A stretch of 64,000 nt of DNA from the NCBI GenBank assembly GCA_038496445.1, contig JALMLS010000577.1, forward strand, positions 1,054,001 to 1,118,000, given 5' to 3'. Position numbers and translations under genes: made by a program. This document shows, one piece after another, positions 34,926 through 48,451 of the stretch. The notes beneath the pieces are model-generated. The model made no database searches. It was not told the origin of the DNA and worked only from the letters and a program-made list of their open reading frames with translations. The DNA comes from Trichosphaerium sp. ATCC 40318. Lineage: Eukaryota > Discosea > Flabellinia > Trichosidae. Every line of letters starts with the position of its first letter. Positions within the stretch are counted from its first letter, which is position 1.

Positions 34926-37022
34926 ATGGTGATTTATCGCGTCTGTGTAAGATGCGTACAAGCAATTATAATTATACTACTAGCGTTTATAGTATCCACA
35001 GCCACAGCGCAGCCATGCAATATTTATGTGTCCATTAACGGCACTTCTACAAACGTGCGTTGAATATTAACCTGAAAATTGGTAAAACAACTCAAACACG
35101 TGGTCATGTATAGAGTGGGTCGATGCTAAGCCCTGTCAACAGTATTCATTCTGCTTTAACTAAAACTATTTTGTGTTCCAATATCACGTGCGTTATATGC
35201 GTGTCAGGTAGCTAGGGTTAAAGAAAAGGCTGAAAATAACAAAAGTAAGGTGGCTATTACACTAGCGGTCACCCCGTTGAATATACCTTATGGAATCCAT
35301 CCACAGGCGCTCTAGTTATCAAATACTACGACTGGGAGGGATATGCTATACCTGCAAGGAATGTTGGCTTTTTGAAGGTAGATTCCATTATCGGGCATTA
35401 ATTGTTTAACGGGTGTACTAGCTTTCATATGACACTTCAGCTGATGTGACAATAGATGGATTTGACGACATAGAAGTATCCATAAAAAATCATAAAAACA
35501 CAACAAGCAGTCTGAAGCTAATGGTGACGCGTTCATCGGTTGTTTCTAACTCGAGTCGTGCGTTTGTAAAACTCCAAGTATTTTTTTTTTCAATCAATGC
35601 TCTTTTTTTTTTGACATTGAGTTCGCTTTAGATCTGAACGTTAGTGGATGTAAATATTGCTCTCTCGATATCACAGTTGATAATTGTACTATTCAACGAA
35701 CTCTGCTCATTGAAGAAAGTGGTAAAAACGTGATTGCATGGACTTCAATAAAGATAAAAAATTCGTACTTGTCAAAATCAAATCAAAAACTTTCAGGTTT
35801 GTCGTACAACAGCTTGCTTTTAAATATTTTACTCTGGCTTTAGCTTCAAATATGGAGATCACATCAAATGTCTTTAACCTCAAAGGCCTTCGAGAAGTCT
35901 CACAAAGCTTCTCTAGTAACAGCACAATAGTATTCTCAGACAACCAAGTACATGAATGCAATTTTGTTCCAAAAACACCTTCACAATCATATTGCATTGC
36001 TCTCTTTGCAAGTATTTTTACGCGAGACGTTTCGATTTCAGTTGAAGGAAACACGTTTGATGGCAATATTACGTTTATGTATATTTGGACTGTTCCCAAT
36101 AATATAAACCAATACAATGTCGATATCACTAACAACACGTTTGGTTGTCCTGATGTACGTATTCGGGTTTTTTTCCTGGTTTTGACTTTAATACCTACAA
36201 ACTTTCAGCTCAGCTTGCCTATCCTTCTTAGCTATTTTATTGTAGGGAAAGTATGATACAATGAATTTCTACGAAATAGATAATAGAACTGTTGTCAGCG
36301 ACAATAGATTCCTTTGCAACGGTAAGTTTTAGTTAGCGAAAACCATGTTATTAATTGGTTTTTTGGAATCAGCTAGCTGTTCAGCATCGCACTATAACTA
36401 TGAAAATCTCATGTGTGTCTCTTGTCCTTCGAACTCTATCCAAGATCCCAAAAATTCACAACTTTGTCAGCCATGTGATCCAGGTTCTTCATCTCTAAAT
36501 AGCCCTGGTGACTGCAAACTCTGTAGAAAAGGGACAAGCTGGTGCGTGTTACCATATTACACCTTGCTACGTTTGGTTTATTTTATGCCACGATAGAGCC
36601 TTTGGCAATATTGCTACTAATCGTATACCCACTTTTTATAGTATCTAACTAAGTTCTTTTCTTTTGAGTTCTCATTCTTTTCTGCTATTTTACTTTTGTT
36701 TACAGGTCAGTTGGTAAATGTATTCCATGCATTGGAAGTAATTACACTGATACCGAAGGATCACTTGTATGCAGATTCTGCAAAGAACCTGATAAAGCAA
36801 GTAATGACGGCGCATTGGAGGGGAACACACAGTGTACACCCTTAACGAAGAAACATGGCGCTGTCATTGCTATATGTGTATCTATATCTTTTGTTGTTAT
36901 TGCTGCTGGTACACTGAAATTAACGTTATGACCTTGAAATTAATAATATGTTAGGCATTGGCGTTGTAGTGTTCATAATCATTAGAAGAAAGAAGAATCA
37001 AAGTTTTGAATCTGTCTCTTGA
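34926..37022 (+). CDS. Type I membrane protein: beta-helix ectodomain and Cys-rich repeats
   Basis: A signal peptide (VQAIIIILLAFIVSTATAQP) opens the protein. Middle exons (35.25-36.3 kb) encode strand-turn repeats such as SLDITVDNCTIQRTLLI, SVEGNTFDGNITF and DITNNTFG, typical of a right-handed beta-helix with many N-glycosylation sites. Next are CxxC-rich modules (36.37-36.85 kb: CVSCPSNSIQDPKNSQLC, CIPCIGSNYTD) like the TNFR or ephrin-receptor Cys-rich class. A membrane helix follows (AVIAICVSISFVVIAAG joined to IGVVVFIII) with a short basic tail RRKKNQSFESVS. Such layouts occur in large amoeba surface families, but the ligand is unknown. The short tail has no kinase or ITAM-like motif. Roughly nine introns; borders in 35.0-35.3 kb are uncertain. 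Confidence 0.68.
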
Positions 37023-38483
37023 TTTACTCAAGTTTTTATTCATCGTCAAACAAGTAAACTATTATGTTGACTTCTTTTCCCTTATGTATAGCGCTTAATA
37101 TTACTCAAATATGAACCAATAATAGAGCGTAATTATAGCTAGATTGAATAAAGGGAGAGAAGGCAACTTGGTGAAAAAACCACGAAAGTGATCAAAGCGA
37201 GACTTCGCATAGACAAGTGCAAGTGCCAAGCACATGACAGTTATTGCAAAAAGAAGAAGTGCGTTCATGGTTCGGATTGTTGGATAGTAAATGAAAGAAG
37301 AATGTCTAAATTAAGCTCTATTTTCCTTTTTGAGAATTCTTATTTAGGAACAAAGTATCCATATTTGATGTAACAAAACTGATGGGTGAACTGTAACCAA
37401 CCGTTGGTTCTATTCAAAACCCTTGTGATAGCGCTGCTTCTTTTCAGACTGTTCTTTGAAGATACTGGGTAGTTTACAATGGCGAGCTTTTCAACAAAAA
37501 AGATCAAAACTGTTTGTTCGAATGTAGCTTGCATACAGAGCTGCTATATTGTTCAATATGTTAACTGTATAAAATATAGCATGTTATTGACATTTTAAAA
37601 GATGCTCCGGAGCACTTACTTGTTTCCGGTGGCTGTAAATGAATCCGTTTCACTTACAACCACTTCTTCAATGCTAATAGTTAGACTGTAATTACATATT
37701 AGATGCACAATACAATACTGTCAAGTATTGGTTTTTGCTTCAACCAAATAGCTAGATGCACCTGTCTATTGACACTAACGAGGTTTGTAACGAACTCGTT
37801 GTTTAGTATTAAAGTGAGCGTGTACAACATGTTGCCATCCCAACTTCCTAACATGCATCAAATGGTAGCATGATGAAACGTCAACTTCCAATCGTTTTAT
37901 GGTATCATATGTATCAACAAAAACTAGCAAAAAAGTTGTACTAATGGCTTCAGTTTATGAATACGAGCAATATTATGGTATAAATCAACCCACCAAATTG
38001 CACAATTTTCGACTGTTTACTGTTGCAGCCTAGAACGCATGAATAATGAATGAATAGTGCTGGCCATGAATACTACTTATATTCATAAGTATTCAGCGGA
38101 AGATCATAAGTTGAACCGTTTTACCCAAACAATTAGAAGACAGTTTGTTTTTTGTGTTACGAATAAGGATATGCCAATAATTACTTTTTATCTTTTATTG
38201 TTGTGGTGTGGGGTAATTATTTAGACCGCTCGTAAGTTTGTTTTTTACTTATCTCAAAGCTTGTTAGCAAGCAATAAAAAAACAAGAAAAAACAAGGTGC
38301 ACTTGAGTGTAACTTGTTGTTACCAAAACTCTTTCTCGGAGAAATTATATGATACGGGAAACTCTTGATTGTGCCCGTATTATTCTTATTAAGGCTAACG
38401 GAACCACAGTTTTAATTTATCAAACAATGTATTTGTGTTCGCAGCACATTTTAATCAGAGATTCTCTAACAACCGCTAGTAAC
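37023..38483. other. Longest gene-poor stretch, about 1.46 kb
   Basis: Short frames only, none with protein-like composition. I found no tRNA, snRNA-like motif or long inverted repeat. It holds the 3' region of the upstream gene and the promoter of the lyase-like gene. Confidence 0.5.
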
Positions 38484-40667
38484 ATGCACCTTCTCCTTTG
38501 TTTTTTCGCACTTGTTGCGTTTCTACAAAGCGCTGTTAGCGTTACAGTAACGACTACTGCTGAACTTGTTAACGCCGTTACTAATGGTGCTGAGGATACT
38601 ACAATCAACATTGCTGCTGGAACATACACTCTTACACAGACACTTATTGTAAAAAAAGGACAAAAACTTGTTGGAGCTAGTACCGCATCAACAATTATCA
38701 AAGCGGCTTCTTCTTGGAACCCTGGTACTATAGGACTACCTGATGGAGCAACGAACCCAAACTCTGTCGACCAGACTGCGTACTTGATAAGTCTAGAGTT
38801 CGGGAAGGTAATTAAAATAATTTACCTTTTCGCCACGTGTTTTTTGTTAGTTTGACACGTGTTTTTAGGCGGACGTCACTATCGAAAAGGTTACACTTGA
38901 TGGCATGAATCAACTACATGGACTCATATACGGTGATCAGCCTACATTCTTTACCCTACGCTTTATTGAATTCAGGAATGTCCTTTGGAGTGGCTTGCGT
39001 ACCTTCAGAATGAGAGATGCTGTTATTCACGACAACACTTTCATTGATGCTGGAGGTAGAGTTGGACAAACTGGTGGCGCTCTCTTTAGTACTTGGACAA
39101 GAAGAACAGAGTACTACAACAACTATATCGCGAAGACACCAGCGTCCGAGAATATGTTTGGGTTCAAAGGGCGCCAGTGTAGGGACTGTAGGATACATCA
39201 CAACACAGTTCTTGTTAGCTTTTCTGTTGAGTATCCATTCGAGAATGACTACAACTTTGAGATTGACCATAACTACTTTGACGGTGTTATATCAATACCA
39301 AAGTCTGCTGGCGGGCCATCATCAGTTGCTGGAGACTACTCTTTTAATATACATCATAACTTAGTGTTAAGGTCGTATTCGCTAGAATGGGCAAGAAACC
39401 TAGCTCTAGTTCATCACAATCTTTTTGATTTCGAAACTTCTGATGACACTGGTAATCTTATTTCGAACTTCGGAGCTGCTGCAGCACCTGGCGGAACAGT
39501 CTTTTATAATAATCTTATAAAGAACCCTGGTAGAGGCGTTATGTGGAACAAAGGAGCTTATAATAACTTCAACTTTACAAACAATCACGTCATCGCATTC
39601 AAAACAGTTACACCTCGTACTGATGGTTTGTTTGGTTTCCCTGCAACTACAGACTTTTCTACTATATCTATAGCTAATAGCATATTCGAGTGCTATGGTA
39701 TACCAAGGAATATGATGCGTAACACAGCAAGTTATGGAGCTACTTTCATAAACAACAAGCTTCTAAATGTTGGAGATGCCGATCAATTAGCCAATCCTTC
39801 CACAGGAGAAACACGTGGGCCCAAGGATGTTCTTTCTTTCACTATTGGAAGAGATAATGAGTATACTATTAATCAATGGGATTGGTATCTAACAAGCAAC
39901 CCACCTACATTCACTTCGTCCGTAAGTACACTTTTTTGAGCATCTCGATCGAAAACGTTTTGGTGTTCTTGACCTTTTTCCAACTCAATTCTTTATTTTA
40001 TTACTGTCTGTTCAAATTTGCGTGAGAGTAATCTGTTTGGTAAACTTCACAGCTAGTTTGGTGAGACTGTAAAAAGAAGATTGGTTCATCTTGTTTTCTC
40101 TTTTTTTCTAACTTTTTTTTAGACTTTGAATCCTGTCAAGCACGGAAACGTTCAAGATGGTACTTTAAGTGGCACTCATATTCCTATTCCCAACAACAAA
40201 CCAACTATTATCCTTTCAAACATACTTGACGAAAATACTTACGCACTAGTTCAGGTACACGTGATACTCGTTCTTTGTTTTCTCAAAATATTCACAAAAA
40301 AAACTAGTTTGATTTGGCAGGACAAACTCAAAATATACACTCAGCTACTCTTGCTGTAAGGTTTACGAATATGAATGGAAACGCCAGGGATGGAACAACA
40401 TATCTGGTAACGCATACCAACGGAGATTGGTCCGAAGATTCGGTGGTATTGGACGATCTTACTATTGAAGACGAAGTTACCTTCTTCGCCGACCAAACTG
40501 GCATAACGAATGTCGATGTTACAGGCCTAGTACAAGCGGCTGTTAATGCTGGTGAAGATCAAGCTAGCTTTCTTATACAAGCAATATCTGGTACTAAAAA
40601 GCTTATCGCACGTATAAGCAGGTCATCAAATACTCTCACTAAACTTAACCTCACTTTTAAAAATTGA
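38484..40667 (+). CDS. Secreted beta-helix protein, polysaccharide-lyase-like, with C-terminal DNRLRE domain
   Basis: A signal peptide (MHLLLCFFALVAFLQSAVS) is followed by VTVTTTAELVNAVTNGAEDTTI, the usual N-cap of pectate-lyase-type and PL6-like beta-helices, then GTYTLTQTLIVKKGQKLVG. Rungs follow with conserved Asn/His (DCRIHHNTVLV, FEIDHNYFDG, FNIHHNLVL, ALVHHNLFDF, FNFTNNHVI). After an intron at about 39920-40121, a DNRLRE (CBM96-like) sandwich ends the protein (HSATLAVRFTNMNGN, NGDWSEDSVVLDDL, NVDVTGLVQAAVNAG). It probably binds and cuts or remodels an acidic polysaccharide; no catalytic residue set could be fixed by eye. The central 345-codon exon is intron-free, unlike its neighbours, which might reflect bacterial origin. 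Confidence 0.75.
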
Positions 40668-40930
40668 GAATCCAATAAACTTCATGTCGGATACATTAAC
40701 ACATAACCTTATTACCATAACCTAAAAATATTGAACGAACATTGCAATTTGATATTTTATATGGTAGCTGATAGGTGCTGATAGTATACAGGTACAAAGA
40801 ACGTATTGCAACTTACAAAAAAGTTTGTTTATTTCACTTGTTCAAACTCTCGGGTACTTCATGAACCATTACATAGCGAGGGAGAACAACACTAGAACAA
40901 ATAGTTAAGAATGAGCGTGGGTTAGGTTTT

Positions 40931-42904
40931 TTAGTACTCTTTAGCTATTGATTCACTTGTGAACAGTACCAACTCAACTGATTGCAACAAAGGAAGTTCA
41001 AAAAGCTTTGTTAGAAATTCTTTACTATTAATACCTGGTATATGCTACAAGTAAACCATTAGTAACAAACAAAGAAATAAAAAAGAGAGAAGAAAAGGAT
41101 AAGGTGTACCTTAAGATTGATACTCATGAGGTTTGGGGTATTTAGTATAAAGTCATGAAATATCTTTTTCAAATCATACACTAGAGTATTATGTTTTTTA
41201 GGTTTACGTAACAATCGTATTGTAAGTCTCTCTACAGTAGATTGAAGTGGTATAGCCATATCTATTACACTCTTATGAATGCTTTGAACAGTATGCCAGT
41301 TAAACGTTAAATCTTTCAAAGACGTTTAGTATCAACTACGAAAAAAAGGAGAATATATTATTACCTTTTACCTTTGGTAAATCCTTCAAGCAGTCCTTGT
41401 TACACATACGGTTAGAAAAGTACATTAGAGATAGATTAGTAATAGAAGGACATGATATTATATTCGTTGGTTCTATATCCCGCAGCTCAAGTGTTGTCAG
41501 ATTATGCCATGTGGACAAAGGCAAAAAGTCAAATACACGTGGTAAAGAACAACCCCAATGATCACTACTTGAACTCAAAATAAGTGTCTAAAAGTAATTT
41601 TAGTTTTCTTTTATCAGCCATACTATCTCATTCTTTCTTACCTCTGTACGTGTTAAGTGCTTTATAGGATCAACACCACATGCACGTCCAACCTCAACAG
41701 TGTTTTTGTTAAAATCTTGGCTATACGAACCCCAAGCAAATGTAGTCAAGTTTGTGAGACAAGTAAGGAAATTAAGCAAAAAAGCGTGACAATCTTTGTC
41801 TTTTCTGTATGCTGTTGTATTTATAGAAAGCTCTCGAAGGTTTGTTAATTTAGTTAGCGTTTCTACTTGATTCCTAAACTCCAAAATACCAGCGCTCAAG
41901 TGTGTCAAATGAGGTAGGAAAGGTATCTCATCCGGGTTTTCATCTGATACCCATAAATCTAAATGATTCAAATTCTTATAACCTTTAAGTACACTCAAGT
42001 TAGTCAACTGAGAGACTTGTAGTCGAGTAAGCTGAGTTAACTATGTATACCAATAAGATTAGCAGTTATGAGAAACAATTACAGAAGACATACCTTTAAA
42101 ACTTCAACCGGAAGCATATTACTTGAACAACAACTCAACCCATGAAGATTAGTAAGCAAGCCCATCTGATCATCTGAAAAACAACAACCACGCTCATCCC
42201 ACAAAAGATCTATAGACTCAATTTCATCTTCTTCCAAGTCAAGATCATCACATGATATAACAGGAAGGATATAAAAGAACATATCTCGTAGTATAGGCCA
42301 TAAACTACCATCCTTTGTAATAACAATATTGCCTACCAAAAAGATATTAGAAAATGAAAAAAAGTTGGAATTAATAAATAATCACGTGCCCATGTCTATT
42401 GAATCATTTTCATAAAATAAACCTCTACGACTTATATCAATATATAAACTTGATACAATATGGTTGCCATTTGAGAGCATTGTGCTTAACCCTATCAAAA
42501 AGTCTTTCCATAATTTTGCTGAAAACTTATGCTGATTGTCGTAGTTAGAGCCCAAGAAAATGGATATTTTGCGCAAGTAGGGTTTATTGAGCGTAGTTGG
42601 GAAGCTATAGCACGATTAATTTACGTATATTAACTACTAACGTCTTTTGTTAGTCAGACGGTCGTTCAATAACTGCCCCTAACGAATTTACGCCAATATG
42701 ATGTATTTATCGTTGTTTAACGCACCTTAACGAATGTTTCAACGGTTCCAGCGTAACACTGATTGTGGACATATCTACACAATATTTCCATTGTTTACAG
42801 ACCAAATGAGCGTCTTCCACACCAACAAACTCTAAAATATACATAATTATCTCATCAGGCAAAAAAACGCTCTCAAAAGAATCGTCAGAGCGCTTCAGCT
42901 CCAT
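40931..42904 (-). CDS. F-box/LRR protein
   Basis: An N-terminal F-box (SVFLPDEIIMYILEFVGVEDAHLVCKQWKYCVD) is followed by irregular leucine-rich repeats: LLTNLHGLSCCSSNMLPVEVLK, LSVLKGYKNLNHLDLWVSD, FLPHLTHLSAGI, LTKLTNLRELSINT, LTCLTNLTTFAWG, WHNLTTLELRDIE, STVERLTIRLLRKP. The last exon (41042-40931) adds LPLLQSVELVLFTSE and the stop. It is the third F-box gene in the window, built on a different repeat type from the one at 5 kb. It likely acts as an SCF substrate receptor; the target is unknown. About five introns, 40 to 70 nt. Confidence 0.72.
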
Positions 42905-43687
42905 ACTGCACTACAGTGAAGAAATCTCAGTCAACAGAATTCTATAACTACGTTTCCCACAATTTTTTTTTTTCAAAATTCGGTGGGTACAAAGCAAGGA
43001 AAAAAATTCTGAGTGACATAAATATGAAAACGCTGCGCCAGTCTCTCGAGGCACTTTGACTTTGTGTTTCGTTGTCGCCTCCTCGGGGGATCAATCAAGG
43101 TTATTCTAAGACAAGGTTATAAATGCCTGATTCTGCAAACCACCATCAGTAGAGTGTGTGGCTCATATTTGTCAGCTTTTTTATATTTCTTTAGTTTAAG
43201 TCCTCGTAGGCGCTCCAAGGAGGACTTGTAGCAATAAGTGATGTTACTCGTCATTGAGTAAGGCTGAAATAAACGTATTTACTTTTCATTGAAATCAAGC
43301 AAGGCATGTTTGGAAGCAATCTGAAGACTTGAAATGTAATCGCCAAGCAATGGGTTTGCACTACATTTCGCGAAATTTGGCGGCATGTTGTATTTCTTCG
43401 AAATCTGTTCTTTTGGAGGCCTTTTGTACAATATTTTTGCGGAAAACAGCACATTTTTTAGTCAATCGTCGAAGTAGTGCAAACCCAATGGCTTAAGTTT
43501 TTTAGGTTATTGTGATGGTTTTTCTAATTTTTACCTTGGAATGCGTTAGGATACAGAAAGTTGTTTGATTCATTTGTAATATCTCACAGAGTCTTTAGTA
43601 TTGCCGAAATAATTTGGCGCTTTCACTTTCACAGTACTGAGGGTTTATTTAAACAATGCAACTCTAAATTTTTTTTGAGTATTTTTT
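42905..43687. other. Intergenic, 783 bp with an inverted repeat
   Basis: Lies downstream of the formin stop and upstream of the F-box/LRR gene. It holds the inverted repeat at 43348-43490 and no supported coding frame. Confidence 0.55.
43348..43490. repeat. Inverted repeat, 17-bp arms, 143 bp in total
   Basis: CAATGGGTTTGCACTAC (43348-43364) faces GTAGTGCAAACCCAATG (43474-43490), with 16 of 17 positions pairing. It could be a small transposon remnant or a strong hairpin. No clear target duplication. Confidence 0.6.
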
Positions 43688-46600
43688 CTAAAAGTCCAAA
43701 AAGGCATCAATTAAATTATCCAAGTCAGCAGGTTTCTCTTCAGGTTCTGATGCTTTTGGTAAAGGTTTTTCACTCTTTGAATCAATGACATCAAAAGTAA
43801 AGTTCATAATACTTGGGTTTCTCATGAGGAACCGCTAGAAAAGAACAAGTTAAAAAAAAAACCATAAAAAAACTGTAAAGTGAGAAGTCTCTTACGTCAT
43901 CTGTATCTGACTTGGCCTCTGGTGGGTTAGTTTCTTCTATAGTCTCTTTAGGTTGTTTATCAATAAGCTCTTCTTGTTCAAGTTGAGCAATAAAGTTATT
44001 AATGACATCGCTCTCACTGTCAGTGCCTAAAAGAGATTTCAGTCAACGGTAACACATATAGTTTTAGTCACCTGAATCTGTGCTCTTTTTAAGGCTTTTA
44101 TTGCTCTTTTTCTTCTTCTTTTTAGGACTACTCCGTGGCTTGAGGGACATACGTTCTACCTTACGTAGCTTAACTCCTTTAAATAAGTCCTAAACGTATT
44201 GTAAGCGATAAGCAAACAAGCCAAGAATAAGAAAAAGAAAAAGAAAAAGAGAAAGAAAATCGCTCATACTTTTCTGATTTGTTGATTAATGTTGGACTTC
44301 TTGTCTTGCTCACGCATTTGAGTTGTATCAACTTGGGCTTGCTAGTATTTATCGTTATGAATAATCTATAAAGATGTTGTGACAAACCTCAAGAGAATCA
44401 AGTAGCTTCTGAACAGCACCAAAAAAGTCATCCGATTGTGTTACCGGAGACTCACCATAATGGCGAAGTAGGTTACCATACTTTTGTTCTAGGCTAGTCA
44501 AACGTTCTGTAAGTTTATTCATCTGAGCTTCAGCCATAGCAACAAATTCCTAACGCCAAGTGAGAATCAAAACAAAAAGAAGAAAAAAAAAAAGATAATT
44601 ATTTTTGTGTTTGACTTACTTCTATTGCCAAGCGATACTCTTCATCAACAGGGCTATTTTTAACTTTTGCATAGAACGCAAGAACTCTATCCATTCCTTT
44701 CTTTAACTTCCCGACATTAGCCGCCAAATCATAAACATTTTCTGAACACGTTAGTTAAGTTAAGGTTCGCAAAATGGTTTTTTTCTTAAGGAATACCTTT
44801 GCCGGCAGAGCGAACATGAGCCATTTCATCCCTTACAGCAAGTGTTTCTGGGTGTTGTAATTTGAGTTCTTCAACTAGTAGGTGAGCCAGAGTGCCTTGT
44901 TTCCATACATACTTGAGTTCAAGTACCTAAACGTTGAAATCAAAAAAAACTGCTCGAAAGCGCTCTGTAGCCAAACTTACTGCCTGCATAGATGTTACTT
45001 TAAAACCCCATGCGCCACCACGTTTTGTTTGGGCATTGATGTAGTTACCAAGAGCGAGAATGAGCTAATTAAGTTAGTTTCTTATTAATTTTTTTTAAGT
45101 ATTGTTTGACGAAATAAAACTGACTTTACCTGTAATATTTTTGCCATGTTTTCGCTATTTCCTACTTCATTGCATGCTTTGTTGACATCTTTGATTTTCT
45201 AAAACGAAAAAAATTAATAAGAAAGCTATCGATAGATGACTAGGATTGTAACTTTTTTTTCTTGATTTTTACCTTTTTAAGTTCTTCAGTCTCTTCTACA
45301 AAATGTTCCATAAAATTCCACACCTGTGCAAAGAAACTACTATTAGTGCAACTAGTTTTTAATAAACACTTACAAAAAGTCGCGTTTCCAAGTTATCAAT
45401 ACGCATCATCTTAACAAAAAAAATAAGAATAAATAAACAAACTAATCGAAAATCACAACACAACTTACAGTAAGCAAGAAGATTTCTGCTTTACCAAGAG
45501 AGTCTGGCATATCATCCATATATTCTTGTAACATTTCTCTCTATTAGGTATGAATATAATTGACCAAAAGACGATTAATTGCTTCTATTCACAGCTAAAA
45601 ATAGCTTTACCTCAGTTTTAGTTGGTGAGTATTGTATCAACAAATCTAGCGTTTCTGGTGAAATTATTTTACGGTCCATGTGTAAAATAGCACCCTCAAT
45701 CTATACATAATTTTGTAAGCAACTTATTGTTTCGTAAAGATATGTAAACGTCGCGAAAAAACTCCAAAATAATTACCTGCGCAGGATGCATTTTAGGAAA
45801 TCTTGGCATTATAAGAATACCAATATCATTGGCTCTTTTAACGGGCAATAAGTTTGTTGGTGATTGCTTTTGAAGCGCTCTACGTTGTCCACCAATTGGC
45901 GCTTTTGGTGCTGTTGGTACAATTGATGACTTTTCACCGAAGAGTGCTTCCAACTTTGCTCCGTCTATCTAAATAAAAAAATTAACATCCACAAAACTAA
46001 TCCTCAAGTTCTTTTACCTTAACGTCTCTGTCATCAATTTGTTCCCATAATGACCCCTTAATACTTTCAGGTTGAACAACACCCCAATTCAGCCTTCTCA
46101 TACCAGTAGAAGGGAAGTATTGCCTAGTTCGAATCAACTTACGAAATCAAAAAAAACCAAGAAATTCCTAAAAGGAATACAACATACGTTTTTTTGTAAG
46201 GCATTTCTACCTGCTTCTTAGCTACATTCATTTTTGGAGCACGAACGATTTTAAACCCTTGCTGCACATTGACAGAACTGTCCTCTAAAGGGAGTGTAAG
46301 AAAACAGTATAAAGTCGAGAAAAACAAACCTTCTACAACCCTATGCCTTGGTGGAGCTGAAGCGTCCTTTCGACAAAGTGTAAGCACGGAATCATAATGT
46401 AGTTGCTTTAACGTGTACTTACACCATTTGTTAGTGAATTCATATAAGCGCTGGAACCATTACCAAGCAACTGTAATCCTTCATTTAATATTGCTTTCGC
46501 AACTAAATTTCGGTCAATACGAAATAGTGCATACAACATCACAGTTGTGCTTTAAACAGAAAGTGCGAACTAGATTTATCGTAATTGTTACCTTCTGGTG

Positions 46601-48451
46601 TTTTGGCTTGATCTATTGCATCAGATAACGACGTGAGGAGCGTTTTTAATAATCCTATTTGAGGTACTGCAGCTATAGTACTGAGTGAGTACAGCTAAGA
46701 TCTTTGATATTGATAAGAAAAAGGTACCTGCTAACGCTTTTATAGCTTGTTTTGGTTCCCCAGTTACTGGATTCTTTGTACTCTTCATATTGAAATCAAT
46801 TTGATCTTGTAGAGTCATGAAAATATCTATTTGCGCGCGGAGATCTTTAGATGAGCACGTGTCGGTAATAGCCTTTTTTCAAATATCAGAAAAAGTATAA
46901 TTTCAAGAAAATGTTGTCATAGAAATTTCGTACTCTAACAATGACATATAGACCTTCATCGTACATCATGCCTAAGACCTGTTGTTGCTCAATACATTTA
47001 TACTTTTCAGTCAATAACAGGGTATTCACAAGAACCAATGCAGCAGTCTGAACAAAAATTAACAAGTGAATTAAAAATCAACAGAAAAAACAAAAAAAAA
47101 GCTCTGTACCTGTACTACTTCGTTATGACTATTTAAGCAGTCTATAACTCCGCTGTGTATATGGCTTAAAATATCAAGTACTTGGCTACAAAAAGTGTCA
47201 AAATGTTGCGCATTAATCGGAAGTATTTTACCCGTGAAATTTTTGGTGTACTTGAGAAAGCGTTGCGAGAGCTTTGAGGACATGGTTCCTGTTCTCAGGT
47301 AAAACATATTGTATGCATGAAGCAATCATCATTACAGCATCCTCAACTGACAAGACTTCTTCTAAACCACGCCTAAACAAACATTTGAGAAAGATTTCTT
47401 CAGTCATTTCATCAACAAGAAAATTGACATACTCAGCACGAAGCATTGCCTCTATAACACCAACACAAGGCCCAAGCAATGCGGCAATAGCTCCTAACTT
47501 CTCTTCACTCGCTCTGTTATTAAGAAAGATTGTAAGAACCTCATAGTATGGATATTTTTGTAAACAACCGTGATTTCTTGTTCTAGAAGTACCTTTGTGT
47601 CCGGTGAAGCAATTTACGGGTAAATGCCATTAAAAAACTACCACCACCGCCATCTTTTAATAAGTTTTAGTTACTTCATAGAGAAACAAAAATAAAATAT
47701 TATTGATTTACAAAATCACGTGTATATCATGAGAATATCACGTGAATATTCTGTACTTCAATGACGATAATAAATCAAATTGCGTTTTTTGGCAAAAATC
47801 GATTCAAAAAAAAAAAAGTTCATGCCATACCAATAAAAGAGTTAACCCATGTAATAGCTTCAGTACGTATTAACATTGTAAGTTCTTTTAATAATGGAAC
47901 TGTTGGTTTTGTTTTTAATTGTGATAAAACCTCAGTTGTCGCTTTTACTTTCCGTGTAGAATTTGACTATAAAAAGATCAGCACACGTGATTAAAAAAAA
48001 TCGAAAAAAAATCGATAAATCTTCTAACTTGCCTTTTTTTTTGCTGCACCAGAACAAATTAAAATCCATTTTTTCCTCTGTGACCATGCTCGCATATTAA
48101 TCTTCTCTTCCTCTGATACAGTAAGAGTATCCTACAAAAATCATGAGACGAGGAAATTACAAAAAAAAGAAAAAATCGAAAAAAAAAATTAAATCAAAAA
48201 GTTTTTTAGCTTTCAATTTCAATTACCAATAGCCTGTTGAACCTAGCATTAACTTCTACTGAAGGAGGCATGCTTTGAACAATATCTTGAGTGTCCTCCG
48301 ATTTGGATGTCGATTCCAGCTCTTTATTTGTAGATGTAATAAGTCTAGGTCCTTTTTGCTGTAAACCAGCGTCACTCTTTGCTAATGCGCGGTCGTGGCG
48401 CCTTTTCTTTCTTTTATAACTTTTAGTAAAATTCAGCATCTTAGGCTTCAT
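43688..48451 (-). CDS. Diaphanous-related formin lacking an evident FH1
   Basis: The N-terminus is basic (MKPKMLNFTKSYKRKKRRHD), then comes GBD/FH3: FNRLL, VSEEEKINMRAWSQRKKW, an armadillo-like stretch with LGPCVGVIEAMLRAEYVNFL, and HNEVVQTAALVLVNTLLL. FH2 runs from about 46.1 to 44.35 kb: YFPSTGMRRLNWGVVQ, LDLLIQYSPTKTERELLQEY, ALGNYINAQTKRGGAWGFKV, NVYDLAANVGKLKKGMDRVL, KYGNLLRHYGE. FH2 nucleates and caps actin filaments; the GBD/FH3 part gives Rho control. The segment between FH3 and FH2 has only a few prolines (DASAPPRHRVVE), so profilin-actin feeding through FH1 seems absent, as in Dictyostelium ForC. The C-terminus is Lys-rich (SPKKKKKKS), then acidic, possibly a DAD-like tail. About sixteen introns. 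Confidence 0.83.

Noticed and set aside
37188-37373. 61-codon Cys/Lys-rich frame
   Set aside because: Short, in a gene-poor stretch, without signal peptide or conserved Cys spacing.
43251-43454. 67-codon frame over the inverted repeat
   Set aside because: Coincides with the inverted repeat and has no protein-like pattern.
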